This document shows positions 63,583-64,000 of a stretch of 64,000 bases of DNA, one piece after another. A program made the translations under genes and the position numbers. The stretch is from assembly GCA_910575245.1 (NCBI GenBank), contig CAJTEN010000023.1, positions 24,011 through 88,010 of the forward strand, in the 5' to 3' direction. This stretch comes from Clostridia bacterium (GTDB taxonomy: Bacteria; Bacillota; Clostridia; Lachnospirales; Lachnospiraceae). The notes under the pieces are model-generated. The model was not told the origin of the DNA. It saw nothing but the letters and a program-made list of their open reading frames with translations, and did no database searches. Each line of letters begins with the position of its first letter. The first letter of the stretch is position 1.

Positions 63583-63960
63583 ATGAACATTTTACAGACA
63601 ACTGAGCTTAAAAAATACTATGGCAGTCCGCCGAACATTACGAAGGCATTGGACAACGTGACACTCTCCATTGAAGAAGGTGAATTTGTCGCCATTGTCG
63701 GAACCTCCGGCAGCGGCAAATCCACTCTGCTGAACATGATGGGCGGACTGGATATTCCTACCTCCGGCAGTGTCAGGGTGAAGGGCAGGGAGTTGGCCGA
63801 GTTGAACGATGAACAGCTTACTCTTTTCCGCAGACGCAACATAGGCTTTATCTTCCAAAACTATAACCTTGTCCCTGTTTTGAATGAAATGTGGGTACAT
63901 TCCCCGCCCCTTGGGGCGCAAGCAAACTTTAACAGGATAGAAAAGCATGATACAATGTAG
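63583..63960 (+). pseudogene. ABC ATPase (BceA-like), interrupted after the Q-loop
   Basis: The first 101 residues are a normal BceA-type ATPase (Walker A GTSGSGKST, Q-loop FIFQNYNLVPVLN). After 63885 the sequence leaves the family: EMWVHSPPLGAQANFNRIEK follows and the frame stops at 63960. Signature, Walker B and His switch are missing. The rest may lie beyond the inserted DNA. Without it, the sensor module just upstream lacks its transporter unless another copy exists. Confidence 0.8.
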
Positions 63961-64000
63961 AGAAAAAGGAGAAGTGTAGATTGAGTGAGGCTATACACAA
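63886..64000 (+). mobile_element. Left end of an inserted element (continues outside window)
   Basis: Foreign DNA begins about 63886. It has a perfect CGCCCC-TT-GGGGCG hairpin (63905-63918), its own promoter TTTAAC (63928-63933)/TACAAT (63951-63956) with 17-bp spacing, an AAAAAGGAGAAG site and a TTG at 63981 opening a frame (MSEAIH) that runs off the edge. This looks like the start of a transposase or recombinase gene; the family cannot be named from six residues. Confidence 0.55.

Noticed and set aside
1..64000. tRNA, rRNA, replication origin, prophage
   Set aside because: No cloverleaf, rRNA segment, DnaA-box cluster or phage structural genes were seen while reading.

Overview
The window looks like chromosomal DNA of a gut-type Firmicute, most likely a Lachnospiraceae (Clostridia). 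The evidence is the gene families present: Lpl-type ABC importers with a YesM/YesN-like two-component system, GPH symporters beside GH2 and GH3 enzymes, two-feoA Feo operons, Rpn/PD-(D/E)XK family proteins, Bce-type modules and SdpI/PadR clusters. Strong AGGAGG-like ribosome sites and TTGACA/TATAAT promoters agree. Both strands are used, and no rRNA, tRNA or CRISPR array was seen. Genus-level assignment is not possible from reading alone.

Layout. 1-900: 3' end of a GH3 glycosidase. 1029-1239: a structured ~210-bp repeat, then an XRE regulator. 1.8-6.3 kb: ferrous iron locus (unknown protein, short Fur-like regulator behind two tandem GTTAG-N6-CTAAC palindromes, two feoA, a 119-bp tandem repeat, feoB, a Cys-rich FeoB partner). 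6.5-15.3 kb: minus-strand AraC-type response regulator and sensor kinase, divergent from an operon of a PhnP-like metallo-beta-lactamase-fold hydrolase, a lipoprotein, two permeases and a PHP phosphoesterase. 15.3-26.8 kb: an accessory zone with decayed genes (MATE, Rpn, blaR1), a probable toxin-antitoxin pair, a PadR membrane-protein cluster, an esterase, ferritin, XRE regulators, a 30-aa hydrophobic peptide gene and several families of small repeats. 26.9-34.1 kb: LacI regulator divergent from a ribose/nucleoside-type ABC importer with a nucleoside-hydrolase homologue. 34.5-49.3 kb: glycoside-utilisation locus (LacI, GH3, GPH symporter, AraC, three GH2 enzymes). 49.4-50.9 kb: AlbA/Schlafen-type ATP-binding regulator. 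50.9-56.6 kb: a visibly AT-rich island with an Agr-like LytTR/GHKL pair and an FtsX-type ABC transporter, bounded by repeats. 56.7-60.1 kb: moxR, DUF58 and a membrane protein. 60.6-61.7 kb: intact Rpn-family protein. 61.8-64 kb: OmpR-type regulator, intramembrane-type sensor kinase and an ABC ATPase broken by what looks like an insertion element running off the end.

How the genes work together. Three uptake systems have their own regulators: iron by Fe-responsive repression (inferred), an oligosaccharide or phosphorylated ligand by the YesMN-like pair, and a ribose-like or nucleoside ligand by LacI. The glycosidase locus couples import by a GPH symporter to cytoplasmic hydrolysis by GH3 and GH2 enzymes; none shows a signal peptide.

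The most unusual content is not protein. At least five families of short, foldable repeats occur. One shows a double compensatory base change between its two copies. Another carries a Shine-Dalgarno inside a hairpin, ends at a start codon, and recurs five times in front of different genes or at an island edge. A third is a nested miniature element.
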